NCBI GenBank assembly: GCA_026182355.1
Contig: JAPFBL010000233.1
Coordinates: 186,001 to 250,000 of the forward strand
From: Hermatobates lingyangjiaoensis
Taxonomy: Eukaryota; Arthropoda; Insecta; Hemiptera; Hermatobatidae
Direction of reading: 5' to 3'
DNA: 64,000 bases
A model generated the notes under the pieces. It made no database searches and was not told the DNA's origin. It worked only from the letters and a program-made list of their open reading frames with translations. Each line of letters begins with the position of its first letter. The first letter of the stretch is position 1. The position numbers and the translations under genes are program-made. Shown piece by piece: positions 20,761 to 31,080 of the stretch.

Positions 20761-22276
20761 ATTGTTGTGCAAAAGAAAACACTTTAGTCGAATTCACTTT
20801 GAAAAAAATGTTTACAAATGTCGAAATCATTTCGAGATTCCTTATTCACAAAATTTATTTACATCTTTGCCCAAATCTAATGTCTTATTTTATGACATTA
20901 ATTTTATACTTCTTACAGACAATACTAACATCAGTTTCAAAATAACCGTACAATGTCAAATCAAAAATTCTCGAAGCATGAGGCTACTTTACTTTCTGAT
21001 TAAAATCGCAAATTGAGTCGCAAGAGGACATTCATTTACTGCATTATAAATATTTGCTGCATATTTTAATTATAGTAGTAGAGCTCAGCTTATATGCAAA
21101 TTTGTAAAAAAAGACATAGAGATATAAAACATATGCTATATATTTTGATTTTAGCAGTGTGTAATTAGTGATATATCGGAAAATGATAAAAAGAACCGTA
21201 ATTTATTAATTATTAATAACCGAGTTTCATTAATTAACTGTTCATTAAATACTTTTATTTATATAATTAATGAAATACTTATTAATAATTGCATTTAATT
21301 AATTGACTGTATATTAAAATTGTATTTGATTAATTAATGAAATAATTAATTAACTGTAATTTTATAATGCATTGATAATGTCAAATATTAAATTCAATAT
21401 TTATTACGATTTGCTGAAATCATTGTAAAATAATAAGGTTTACTAGATTTAGTTTGATTAGTATTAGTTCCGATTAGTAATTGGTTAGTACATTAAAATT
21501 GTTTCGTTTGTTACAATAAGTTTGTTATAAACATTCATAAATATACTTATTAATACTAGTTCGATGTAACAATATTTTTTTCTGTCTAGATATGTGATAA
21601 TTATCGCTTGATTTACTATGCATTCTCTTTTTTTTTTTTGATTTTTTAAACATGTATAAGTAACATGAACGTAAGAACCAAACTGAAAACTTTTACTTTA
21701 AATAATGCATAAAGCCAACTGACGGAATATCGGAACACAGTTATGTCTTGGAGGCAAGATTAAGAACAGGGAGGCCCCTTGTTTATGCATCTTTCATAAG
21801 TTCTTCAACTAATTCAAGATTTTGCCCAAGTCAAAGCTTGACAACTTTTTGATACCATCTGCAGTTTTCTCAAGGCACTTGGTATTAGCTGCAGTTCAGT
21901 CAACTCCATTATTCAGTAGAACAAAAAATTAAACATACTCATTTGTTGTCTTGTCTCAATAAAAATGTTTTTAAAAAAATTATATAACATTATTCTTCAA
22001 TTAAATAACTGCTATACTTACGAGTTTATTACCGTACATTGTCCGCAACTTCATGATACAGAAAGAAAGAAATAAGTGATCTACAGAGGTCAAAAATATA
22101 AAAAAAGGCAAAAAAGCAAACACACACACATAACATTTGCCTGCACACGTGATTATATTAGAGTTATCTATAATGAAAGAGCAAAGACAAACTTGAATTA
22201 ACACCAGGCACATCATAAAGATTGTTATAGCAAACATAGCCACATCGTAGAAGAAGGTTTTAATAATAGTTCAATT
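20761..22276. other. AT-rich DNA, no gene seen
   Basis: Includes an ATTAATTA-rich stretch at about 21190-21350. No domain or element is recognised. Confidence 0.4.
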
Positions 22277-22466
22277 ATTGTAGGGTAAAAAGCTAATAAA
22301 TCCACATATAAAAATTTAATGGTATAAACAACGCGTTTCGAACACGTAACGTTCTTCCTCAGGCATTAACTAAGAGTAAGTGTCTGCAGTACAACTTCAA
22401 AACGCATTGTTTTTACCATTAAATTTTTATATCTGGAGACCATTTCTTAGCTTTTTACCCTACAAT
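22277..22466. mobile_element. Family C PLE module, inverted dimer
   Basis: The left arm starts GTAGGGTAAAAAGCTAATAA and the right arm ends TTCTTAGCTTTTTACCCTAC. Both carry the AATTTAATGGTA/ACCATTAAATTT segment. A hammerhead-like motif lies on the minus strand of the left arm (22330-22362). The right arm has lost its core and keeps only AAAACGCATTGTT. There is no (TA)n at the ends in this family. Confidence 0.75.
22330..22362 (-). ncRNA. Hammerhead-like motif, family C
   Basis: Minus strand: CUGAGGA (22356-22362), one extra A, stem II GAAC/GUUC, GAA, palindrome ACGCGU (22331-22336), then U. Only position 7 of the core, which is tolerant in hammerheads, differs from the canonical form. Stem I is weak, as in other family C copies. 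Confidence 0.65.
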
Positions 22467-22989
22467 GAGTAAATACCACTTAATAACTGATTACACTACG
22501 TTAGAATAGTTCAATTTTTTTTTTCATATTATAGTTTTATATGCATCGTTAAAAATTTTTGAAATAGACAGGCATTAAAGTTTTAAAGAATAATAACACA
22601 TTTGTGTTTGGTCTTGTGGAATAGTGAATCATAGAATTTTTAAAATTTGTTATCTGTAGGTAATAAAACAGAGTAATGAATAATATCTTCATTTTCATCA
22701 GGATCCATGTGGTAATTATTCATGAGAAAATGGTATTAGAGAGTGAATTAAAATTAATACAACAGTTGGTGTATAATATTAATGCGCTGTTTGATATGTT
22801 GCCCATTTTTTTCATCTTGGATGAGATAAAGAGTCCTGCCTACATAATGACTCAATCAGTGCCATTATATGTACTCCATTGAATGAAATATATATGTTCC
22901 TGAACTATTCTTCACAAAAAAGTATTTAAAACTGGAATTAAATGTTGACAAAATTTTTACAGAATCGTTGATTTATTCTGCTGACTTAT

Positions 22990-23154
22990 GAATACAAATA
23001 GTTTTGTGGATATATATATATATATATATATATATATCAATGATCAAACCACAATAAGAATTGGGAAAACAAGACTAAGATCTTTCAACCGTAACAAGCG
23101 GTCTTCGTCAGAGTCAAAAACCCAACTGAATCAGTTTGCTAACTATGTGAAAGC

Positions 23155-23191
<37 letters not shown>
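22990..23191. mobile_element. Family B PLE module between two (TA)n tracts
   Basis: (TA)n at 23010-23036, then TCAATGATCAAACCACAATA through the minus-strand hammerhead motif (23073-23115) and CCCAACTGA, then a join to TATGTGAAAGCTTTATT and (TA)n at 23161-23191. The second arm is reduced to its last about 20 bases. Confidence 0.8.
23073..23115 (-). ncRNA. Hammerhead ribozyme-like motif, family B
   Basis: Minus strand: stem I half GACU (23112-23115), CUGACGA (23105-23111), one extra A, stem II GACCG/CGGUU with a 7-base loop, GAA, palindrome AGAUCU, U as the predicted cleavage-site base, and stem I half AGUC (23073-23076), pairing four of four. All invariant core positions are kept except tolerant position 7. 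Minimal stem III suggests function as a dimer, as proposed for PLE hammerheads. Confidence 0.75.
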
Positions 23192-23195
<4 letters not shown>

Positions 23196-23296
23196 CTTCT
23201 AGACTAATAAAAAATGATTTTCGAAGGATTTAGTACATATATGTATGTAGCTTTGAACTTAAGCACTTCAATAAAGCTAAATTGTCTCTCTAGGCG

Positions 23297-23575
23297 TCAA
23301 GCATGGAATGGAATGTTTCCTATATTAAATCTCAATTATTGGATGTAATGGTTCTTATAGGATGCATCAACCATACGATATAATGGTCCCCATGGTGAAT
23401 GTCAAACTAGGAAAAGAACGGTTCCTACATTAGACATCAACTACGGGATGGAATTGTTCACACTAAGCATCAACCATAGGATGTAACAGTTCCCATACTA
23501 TGTATGTAAATAATACCCATATTAACATCAACCTTGGAATAGAACTAATGGTACCCATAATAATTGTTAACCACT
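23297..23575 (+). repeat. Degenerate minisatellite, about 35-bp unit
   Basis: About eight irregular units of the pattern CATCAACCATAGGATGTAA, then TGGTTCCCATATTA. Units vary from about 33 to 58 bp with many substitutions, so it is old. No frame is maintained. Confidence 0.7.
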
Positions 23576-24204
23576 GGAAACAAAAATATCATTCATTTTA
23601 AACCATCTAGTAACCGAAACAAACACACATTAGTAAAAACTTATGACGATTTTTTACAGATTAAAGTTATAATACTAAAGAACATTTCTTTTCTGTCACC
23701 TAAAATATAATAATTAGCTTTGAAAATTATATTGTAAACACTTGTTCGATCTTTAGTTAAATTGATAATTAAAATAATAAATAATTGAATTCTTACTTTT
23801 TTGGATCCTGGCCTCTTGGATTTGTAGTAAATTGAATGATAGAAGGAGAAAGGCCGCCTCTACTCCTTTGTATCTTCCCATAGCTGATATCTGAAAAAAA
23901 AAGAATCCATATTAGTAAAACACAACTCTAAAACCATTTTCTTTACATCGTTTCAAAACATTGCACCATAGTAAAAAATTGTTAAAATTAATATGGCTTC
24001 TCGACCACTGATCTTAAAAGTTCAAAGATGAGTTTCTTGAAGATATTTGGTCTAAAGAAATTACACTCTTGTTCATATGCCAACGATTCGCCAAAAAATT
24101 GCTTGGCATTTTTAAAGCTTATTTTTCAGGAAGAAACTATTTAAGATCCATGACTCTATCTACCAGCATTATATCAGAACGAAGTCTTCAAAAGGGGTCA
24201 CCTC

Positions 24205-24372
24205 CTTCCGAGGCTATCCCGTAAACTTGATTTTAATATAGTGTTTTCTAATTTTAATAACATGGGCAATCTGTTAAAAACTCCTCAGAAACTGGTGTCC
24301 CGAGGTATTTGTATAATTCCGTGCCAAAGTTGCCATGAAATTTATATTGGTCGAACTGGTACACTAAACTAG
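24205..24372 (+). pseudogene. Penelope-like element GIY-YIG endonuclease remnant, second lineage
   Basis: Plus-strand frame LPRLSRKLDFNIVFSNF, then LKTPQKLVSRGICIIPCQSC and HEIYIGRTGTLN, then a stop at 24370. Pattern: the pre-endonuclease segment, then GIY-YIG as GICIIPC..C.EIYIGRTG. Differences from the copies at 3683 and 28453 (which read NCVYRL.C..C..FYVGL) show a separate PLE lineage. Further downstream frames are broken. A family B hammerhead motif follows about 400 bp later in the same orientation (24770). Confidence 0.8.
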
Positions 24373-24769
24373 TTAATCTTGTATATAAATAATGAAAATC
24401 ATCATATTGAGTAGACAGGAGCTAAATTTGTTTATCTGATAAATTTATGGAAGAAATGTTGATGTTGTTAAGAAATATTATCGAATTCTCTCTAATTAAA
24501 TTTAATAGATCAAATATTATAAACATTAGTAATGGGCTCTTCAAGCTTGATAATTTCCTGACGAGGACAGTAACCTCTTCTAAGAGGATTCACTGTTAGC
24601 GGATAGTTTTTTACTCTTCCTTACTGTACTCCTTTGTTTCCCCAAACATCCCTCTCTGGATGTTTGTCCTTTCCTGCAACTTACACCCTTTTAAAATACC
24701 ACTTTTCCCTCCCACTCTTCTCAACCACTCACCAGATGTTTCTGCATTTAGTGTTTCAGTTGGGTTTTT

Positions 24770-24812
24770 GACTCTGACGAAGACAGCTTGTTGCGGTTGA
24801 AAGATCTTGGTC
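24770..24812 (+). ncRNA. Hammerhead-like motif, family B, 3' of a PLE endonuclease remnant
   Basis: Stem I half GACU (24770-24773), CUGACGA (24774-24780), extra A, stem II GACAG/CGGUU with one mismatch, GAA, AGAUCU, U, stem I half GGUC (24809-24812, one G-U pair). The tail TTTCCCATTTCATATTG and GTTTGATCATAT follow, then AT repeats. It is downstream of, and co-oriented with, the GIY-YIG remnant at 24205, which links family B modules to that PLE lineage. Confidence 0.7.
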
Positions 24813-24907
24813 TTTTTTTCCCATTTCATATTGTTGTTTGATCATATATTATAATATATACATTATGATATTATATATATTATAAGTTTAATATTATATA
24901 TATAAGA

Positions 24908-25152
24908 GTTCAAAATCAAAGAAGAGTAACACACTGAGTAAATAAACACACTTACAAACTGAAATTTTCGGACAACCCGTCTTCAGGAGAAAAGAGAAAG
25001 GGAAACTAAGCACGTTGTAGGCGCAACAGCAGGTAACCGAACAACGTTCTTTGTCTCCCTTTATTTTTTCTCCTGAAGATGGATTGTCCAAAAATTTGAA
25101 TTCATAAGTCAGTTTCTTTACTCTGTCAGTTACTCTTCTTTGATTTTGAACT
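24908..25152. mobile_element. Family D PLE module, inverted dimer
   Basis: The left arm GTTCAAAATCAAAGAAGAGT at 24908 and the right arm TACTCTTCTTTGATTTTGAAC ending at 25152 are reverse complements, as are the inner CTTCAGGAGAAAA and TTTTCTCCTGAAG. Each arm contains a hammerhead-like motif reading outward (24961-24992 minus, 25073-25100 plus). The outer flanks are AT-rich (ATATATATAA). Confidence 0.8.
24961..24992 (-). ncRNA. Hammerhead-like motif, family D
   Basis: Minus strand: CUGAAGA (24980-24986), extra C, stem II GG/CC with loop GUUGU, GAA, palindrome AAUU, U. The plus-strand partner at 25073-25100 (CUGAAGA, U, GGAUUGUCC) has A in place of G12 and is expected to be inactive. Stem I is not well formed. 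Confidence 0.6.
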
Positions 25153-25154
25153 CC

Positions 25155-27735
25155 TATGATGTCCAGTTTGGATTGTCTTTCCGATTTTTAAGTGAATATA
25201 TATAACGAGATACTAACTTTTTGAATACTCTTTTGTCTTCAACCTTGTATTATCCGTCTTTTCAACCAAAGACGACGCAACTAGAGAGAGACATATATTG
25301 ACCAATATAAACTTAGTGTATTTGTCAAAATGGTCAAAATCTTCAGTAAGTCATGCTATAAAAAAATAGATAAGAATATATTACATTTGTCTATAATTAT
25401 ATAAGAAGTTACATTTAACCATACCTTACTAAACAACCTTTTTCTTCATAAACATATATCGTTGACTTATTATTAGTTAATGTTATTAAAAATAGTATGT
25501 GCATAGCGCTTATGTATGCTTATGTAACTTTCTGAGTATGTATTAATGTTGTATACTGTGTATAACCAGAGGGATGGGTGAAATATATTGGTAGTCACAG
25601 TTCTTTATTAATGAACTAAAGAGTCGTTTATTTACTATTTTAGTATACAAATAACTGGGACAAACAAATCGTTAACCATCAAACTGACGCACTGTAGAAG
25701 AGTTATAAAAGTTCTCTCATGTTTGTAAACAAACAAGCGAAGGGTCAATTCATCTTGTTTGCTCTGGGAACCTTACAGAGATTTAAACGCACTCCATTAT
25801 ACGTAACTAAATTCCGTACAACCATCAATCAGACAATTATAACAAGAACTGTTCCTCCTAATTGGAACTATAATTCATTTCACAACCAGATTACCATTTT
25901 AACTTAGACAGCCAAATACTGTCCTCTTTGGAAAACTCTTATAAATCGTTGAAATAATAATACTGACATCATTAAAGAAGTATTGATTACTCAACAGTTC
26001 TGGAATATGTACTTAATGTGTTCTTATGATCTCTACTATACTTCAATAATTAATTTAAATTAATGAGTATTAGTTGACCTAAGTGTCGTTTATGTATGTA
26101 AGTGATAGAATAGAAATCAACAAATTCTAATGTTTTCATGAATTCACAATAAACTTCGTTGATTGTTGAGTTAAAGAAATAAATTCTGAGTTTACTGGTT
26201 ACAAGCAGTACTTGTATCAAACAATTGTACAGTACTCCTTGATAAAATTAATGATACAAAGGTTTAAAAAAAATGTAAGAAAGAGAAATGTACATAATTT
26301 ATATTGCGCTGCAAATTCGTGATGTAAAAATACATCGAAATGTTGGATGAATAAATACTACATTGTCATTCATTACAGACTACAGAACAAGCATTTTCAA
26401 ATTATAATGATGAAGCATTAACATCGCTGCTATATTACAAACGAAAAACGTTTAACAATGAACATTCTACAATGAACAAATAAGTTCAGGAATAAATATT
26501 TACATTTCTAGTTGTTAACTCTGATAGACACAGCTATAAATCTCGTAAAAACAGAGTCTAATTTGAATAAACCATTACCCATTTACCATTACACATGATT
26601 ATATTTTTTAGCCAGCTTAATTTAATCAATGTGAAACCAATAATCTATCTTAACAACATTGATCATTCATACGCGATTATTTTAGCTTCTGCCCAATTTA
26701 TATCAAGATACCAATTAATTATGCAAAAATAAAGCACTACTTTTTTCAGCCTTAACTTAGTAGTATTGATGCTTTGTGATAAACAATAATAATAATTTAT
26801 TTATCTGTCCTGTGAATATTATATAACAGCATTAACACAGAATTTTATAAATACTATGAAATCTTAATTCACAAAGAGGCTATTTCACCAATAAAATACC
26901 TTTGTTGTTATTATTGGAAATAATTATGAATAATCATTACGACGATTACGAATAACCATCTTCAAGTCAAGACTACACTAGGAAATTAGTGAATTGGCTG
27001 ACTCTTTCGCTGCCAATACCACAACATTAGAATCCAACAAATTTATAACAAATTAACATTACTTAATAATTTATAAAGCATAATGTATCAATGTGATGAA
27101 AAAAAAATTGCATTACCATAAAAAAACATACAATATAATTATTTCTTTTACGACTAGGCTTTATTGAATTAAGATCGTATTGAATTACGTCATAGTTTTA
27201 GGTAAGTCATATTTTATTAAACAGAAAATAAACCAAAAATACTTTAATTTGTAGATAAACTTAAAAGAAAAGATATGATTATCGAGAATAATAGATATAT
27301 ATTATCAAACATAACAACAGCAGTCCAAGACTATTTAAATTAGATAATGTTTTAGTTGAGGGTATAGTCAAACAAATCGGACCTCTTTATATTTTAAACC
27401 CTAACACTATCAACTCTAATTGAGCTGATAATTCTCCCCCTGTGACCATAGTTTTTTTTCTTTATTATTGTTTGTTTTTCTTTTTGTTTATTGTTATTCC
27501 TTTTAAACTGCGTTTTTAAAAATTTGTGTATTTTTACATATCTTTATATTATCTTATCATAATTTGTTTTTTGTAACAAAGCTGTAACCCTCGTTTGTTA
27601 TTAATCTTTAGTTGCTTTTTGATTGATTTGATTTTGTTGCATATATTTGAATGGTTCCAGAGCATATATTCTGTGTCTTTTACTTTTTCCTTGTGGCTTA
27701 TACTTTCATTTGTTTTCATCACGTGTTTATTGTAA
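25155..27735. other. Long AT-rich interval, no gene seen
   Basis: About 2.6 kb with short frames only (for example 25719-25907). I recognise no domain, tRNA, tandem repeat or element end. Confidence 0.45.
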
Positions 27736-27746
27736 TTATGTGATTA

Positions 27747-27794
<48 letters not shown>

Positions 27795-27855
27795 AAATAA
27801 AAAACGAAGGATACCGCCCTGTCTTCCTGCGGGACTCTTCGCTCTTCGCTCTTCG

Positions 27856-27893
27856 CACCTCCTGATGACGACGATTGTCGAAATATCGATGTG
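27856..27893 (+). ncRNA. Hammerhead ribozyme-like motif, family A
   Basis: Stem I half CACCUC (27856-27861), CUGAUGA (27862-27868), extra C, stem II GAC/GUC with GAUU loop, GAA, palindrome AUAU, C at 27887 as the predicted cleavage-site base, stem I half GAUGUG (27888-27893, 5 of 6 pairs). All invariant core bases are present. It is the plus-strand equivalent of 3348-3385. Confidence 0.75.
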
Positions 27894-27975
27894 AGTTATG
27901 TCTGTGTCTTTCTGTGTGTTTCCTTCGTTTTTTATTTTATTGTAAAAAAGTCCGCTGGACCGTTTCTTTTAATTG

Positions 27976-28016
<41 letters not shown>

Positions 28017-28018
28017 GT

Positions 28019-28056
28019 TTAATTCCGATGACGATTAATGTCGAAATATCGTTGTG
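28019..28056 (+). ncRNA. Decayed hammerhead-like motif, family A
   Basis: CCGAUGA (28025-28031) in place of CUGAUGA, extra C, GAUUAAUGUC hairpin region, GAA, AUAU, C, then GUUGUGAG. Stem I is poor. It lies 5' of the PLE fragment at 28453 with the same orientation as the motif at 29497. Confidence 0.55.
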
Positions 28057-28104
28057 AGTCTTTTTTGTGTGTGTTTTTATCTGTTTTTCTCTTTCCTATG
28101 TTAA

Positions 28105-28146
<42 letters not shown>

Positions 28147-28452
28147 ACAAAAAACAATAAACAATGGACATTTGTCATTTCTACTTTAAAAACATCATAA
28201 CAAATTCAAAAAACTTACTCAAGGCTAGCTTCTGTTACCTTACCAAAATAACAGTTATATGTCCATTACATGTGCTGCTACCAAGCGACATATTATTGAA
28301 GCACTGTTTTTTATAATAAAGACGAAACGTTTGCAAAAAGTTGATTCCGTATATTAACTCTGGCCAAATTCGAAGAAGAAGAAAAAGTGTGTGTTAGTAA
28401 TTTGTGGTCAAGAAAACAGTACCGTATACATATATATATATACCATCCATAA

Positions 28453-29232
28453 AATAGAATCCATAAAATTTGCAATTCCATTAATAGTAGAACCCAACAA
28501 ATTAATCTATTAAAAGAAAAATTTATTGAACGAGGATACCCTCGTAATATAATCAACAGTTCCGTCGTTCCTGCTGAGAGTATTCACCGCCCTACAGCTA
28601 GAAGGGATCGTAGAATTACTACTCCCTTCATTTCTACTTTTTTCCCAGGCTCCCACAGGCTCGGCGCTGTTGTTAGGGAGTTCTTTCCTATACTTTCTTC
28701 TTCTTCGTCTACTTCTCCTATTTTCAGTCAGTCCCCTACTTTCTCCTACCGTAGACCTTCCAACCTGAAATCCATTTTTACCCATATTTCCAACAGCCCC
28801 TGTGCTAGCAGAGGGATGAAGCGATGTGAACGCCGTAACTGCCAAACCTGTCCCCTAATTAACTCCAGTCCTTACTTTACTTCCCCTCTCAGTAACGACT
28901 CCTATCCTGTTCCTTCTGATACATCTTGCACTTCCTGTAACTGCGTTTACCGTTTGGAGTGTACTCGATGTGATGCTTTTTACGTTGGCTTGGCTTCAAC
29001 CAAGCTGAGCCTGCGTATGAACAATCACAGGGCGTCCGTTGGTCAGCGCAGAGACCTACCCATAGCTATCCATGCTAATTCCCATGACCTCCCTTTCAAT
29101 GATTGTTTCAGGGTACAAATCCTCAAACAAATCCCCGAGTCTAATCCCCATGTCACCCTTAGAGCTTCCGAAGAGGCATTCATATGCCTCCTTGGGGCTC
29201 GTTCTCCTCCTGGTCTCAACCTGTACCGTTAA
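28453..29232 (+). pseudogene. Penelope-like element C-terminal fragment with intact GIY-YIG endonuclease domain
   Basis: Open for 259 codons from just after a stop at 28450 to the stop at 29230-29232. ATG 28816 lies inside the domain region and is not a real start. Order: ICNSINSRTQQINLLKEKF and IERGYPRNII, typical of the segment after the PLE reverse transcriptase thumb; FFPGSHRLGAVV; a basic/Ser-rich linker; CERRNCQTC; the GIY-YIG core NCVYRLECTRCDAFYVGLA with LSLRMNNHR; and RASEEAFICLLGARS. No frameshift within it. The reverse transcriptase is absent, so the copy is 5'-truncated. Flanked by family A hammerhead motifs upstream (28019) and downstream (29497), and by (TTA)n after the stop. 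Confidence 0.9.
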
Positions 29233-29259
29233 TTATTTTTTATTTTATTATTATTATTA

Positions 29260-29296
<37 letters not shown>

Positions 29297-29375
29297 TTAT
29301 TGTTATTATTTTATTATTATTATTTATTTTTTATTATTATTATTTCGTATTTTATATATATTTTTTATCTTGTTT
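29233..29375 (+). repeat. (TTA)n simple repeat in PLE 3' UTR
   Basis: Repeats of TTATTATTATTA directly after the PLE stop codon. It occupies the position of the (AAAT)n-like tract in the copy at 3560-3682. Confidence 0.9.
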
Positions 29376-29496
29376 TCTAAATAAATATTGGAAGGATTTC
29401 TATTTTTCCTCTCCTCCGCTGGGGAGCAGCATTGCGGTGGTTCCACGAGTTACTCTGGAGGCCAGTAGTAGTTTGCTTCTCAACGCGAGTACTTCG

Positions 29497-29537
29497 CACT
29501 TCTTCCCGATGACGACGGATGTCGAAATATCGAAGTG
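29497..29537 (+). ncRNA. Hammerhead-like motif, family A, 3' end of PLE fragment
   Basis: Stem I half CACUUC (29497-29502) pairs six of six with GAAGUG (29532-29537), leaving UUC between stem and core. The core is CCGAUGA (U4 to C), extra C, stem II GAC/GUC with loop GGAU, GAA, AUAU, C. The stem I bases differ from 3348 and 2805 in compensating ways. It is 265 bp after the PLE stop and is followed by GTGAGTTCTGTAGTGTCTTT and (TA)n. Confidence 0.7.
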
Positions 29538-29578
29538 AGTTCTGTAGTGTCTTTCTGTGTTCTTTTCTATGTGTTAAA

Positions 29579-29580
<2 letters not shown>

Positions 29581-29633
<53 letters not shown>

Positions 29634-29715
29634 CTCAAAAACGAAGAAAAGCAACATACGAGTACATACGTTTTTGAGCTGATTTGCTTCCAGTTTGGAT
29701 AGTTTTTTTCAAATT
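29581..29715. repeat. (TA)n plus small inverted module
   Basis: (TA)n at 29581-29628, then CAGCTCAAAAACGAAGAAAA and CGTTTTTGAGCTG as inverted arms, followed by TTTGCTTCCAGTTTGGATAG and AGTGATATATA. The end resembles the family D tail at 25155-25200 (CCAGTTTGGATTG), so it is probably a deleted PLE module without a hammerhead core. Confidence 0.6.
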
Positions 29716-30589
29716 TTGAGTGATATATACAATATACATGTTAAATACGCTGGTTATTTTTTTACTTTGTTATCACATTAAAAAGAATAAGGGAAAGTCA
29801 TCGCAAGTAAATACAAATATAAATTATGGTATTTAAGTTTCAAGTTTGTTGGGAAATGATATCGTGAGAATCCTTTCAAGATAAACTCGCTTGTCAATCA
29901 TGCATTATTTATTAGGCTAGGAATAACATATATTCAAGGTTGTATAAATTTGACAAGTTCAATCTGGGAGTTTATAAAGCAAGTTTGGTTACATGAGTGA
30001 AGTTTTAGTTTGCATGAGAGAAAATGGATCTTTTTGATTTAGCTCCCTATTTTGGCAATAAAAAGTCACATTGTTCTTCCAAACCCTTTCAATATTTACA
30101 ACATCTTTTAGTTTTCCTTAACTTACGCATGCGTCTTACTACAATATTCCTTTTATTTATTTTTTTTAATTTGTCTTAAAAGCATTTTTAATTATCAAAT
30201 AATTAGTAATTTGTCACATTCAAACATGACCTTATGACGATTTTTATTCATATCAAAATATACTTACTAACAATGTAATTGAACTAATAAATCATACACT
30301 ATAGTCTCAACCATGATTCATTTTTAGTATAACAGTGAAGCAAAACTGTATTGCATTATATTCAATATTTTTTTATTATCAAACTGACTATCTAATCCAT
30401 AGTTTAGAGAGAATTCTGCATAAGATCAAACACACTACATCAAGCATTAACTTTTTACAAATGAGACGGTCACCTGCATATCCTTTTTCTAGCATCCTTG
30501 ATGACTTAGAGTATCCGGTAGATAGTCCAAAACTATTGGCTATAATGGCTATAGGACATTTTCCTGAGGACAGATTTAAGACCTTTGGA
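29716..30589. other. AT-rich DNA, no gene seen
   Basis: No recognisable feature until the GC-rich island begins. Confidence 0.4.
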
Positions 30590-31080
30590 AGATAGAGTCC
30601 TCTAACTGGTGTGGCTTTGTCCAATTGGTTTAGAGGTGGGTGTACCAGTACTGGCGTCCCCGTCAGAGGTGGTAACTGCGTTTGCTGCGATGCGCAGACT
30701 AACAGTTCAGGACACGTCGTTCCAGTCGAGACCCAGTAGCCCAGCACACGGAGTATACTTTAGCTTAGTCGAACAGGTTTTCTTAAAAAAGGCTTTGCCC
30801 TGTATGGACAGGTATGGGGTACGGGATGGTAGCCTTTCGCTTACGAGTAGAAAAGGTTTGCCAACAGAATGTCTAGATGGTAGCCCTATGCAGCACCACT
30901 TGATGGTTCTGCATATCGCTTTGTGGTTAGGTTTTCCAAACTTCCTCTCAACCTCTTTTCTGGATAATGTGCATCCCAATATCTAATTCCTAGCAATCAA
31001 TAAAGAGGTAACTTTGGAGATAGGTGGAGTTTTATTCGGTAGGCCTACTAGAATCCGATCTAGCTACAGAGAATCCAACA
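30590..31080. other. GC-rich island, possible decayed coding sequence of unknown kind
   Basis: Base composition changes sharply to about half GC between 30590 and 30960, then returns to AT-rich. Frames of 125 codons (plus, 30609-30986), 119 codons (minus, 30388-30747) and 90 codons (minus, 30707-30979) overlap. None has a motif I recognise and each runs from AT-rich flank into the island. It could be a processed pseudogene, an unrecognised transposon fragment or inserted foreign DNA. I make no functional call. Confidence 0.4.

Larger units (their letters stand above)
27745..28142 (+). mobile_element. Two family A PLE modules between three (TA)n tracts
   Basis: (TA)n at about 27750-27790, module 1 with a hammerhead motif at 27856-27893, (TA)n at about 27978-28011, module 2 with a decayed motif at 28019-28056, and (TA)n at about 28111-28141. 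Module 1 starts AATAAAATAAAAAACGAAGGA and later has the reverse complement TCCTTCGTTTTTTATTTTAT, so its two ends are inverted repeats of about 21 bp. Module 1 is nearly identical to 3291-3445 on the other strand. Confidence 0.8.

Noticed and set aside
24560..24600. CCTGACGAGGACAGTAACCTC as a hammerhead
   Set aside because: The core resembles CUGACGA but no GAAA or palindrome follows in register.
30335..30595. 86-codon plus-strand frame ahead of the GC-rich island
   Set aside because: No recognisable motif, and it ends at the island boundary; kept only as part of the unexplained-island note.
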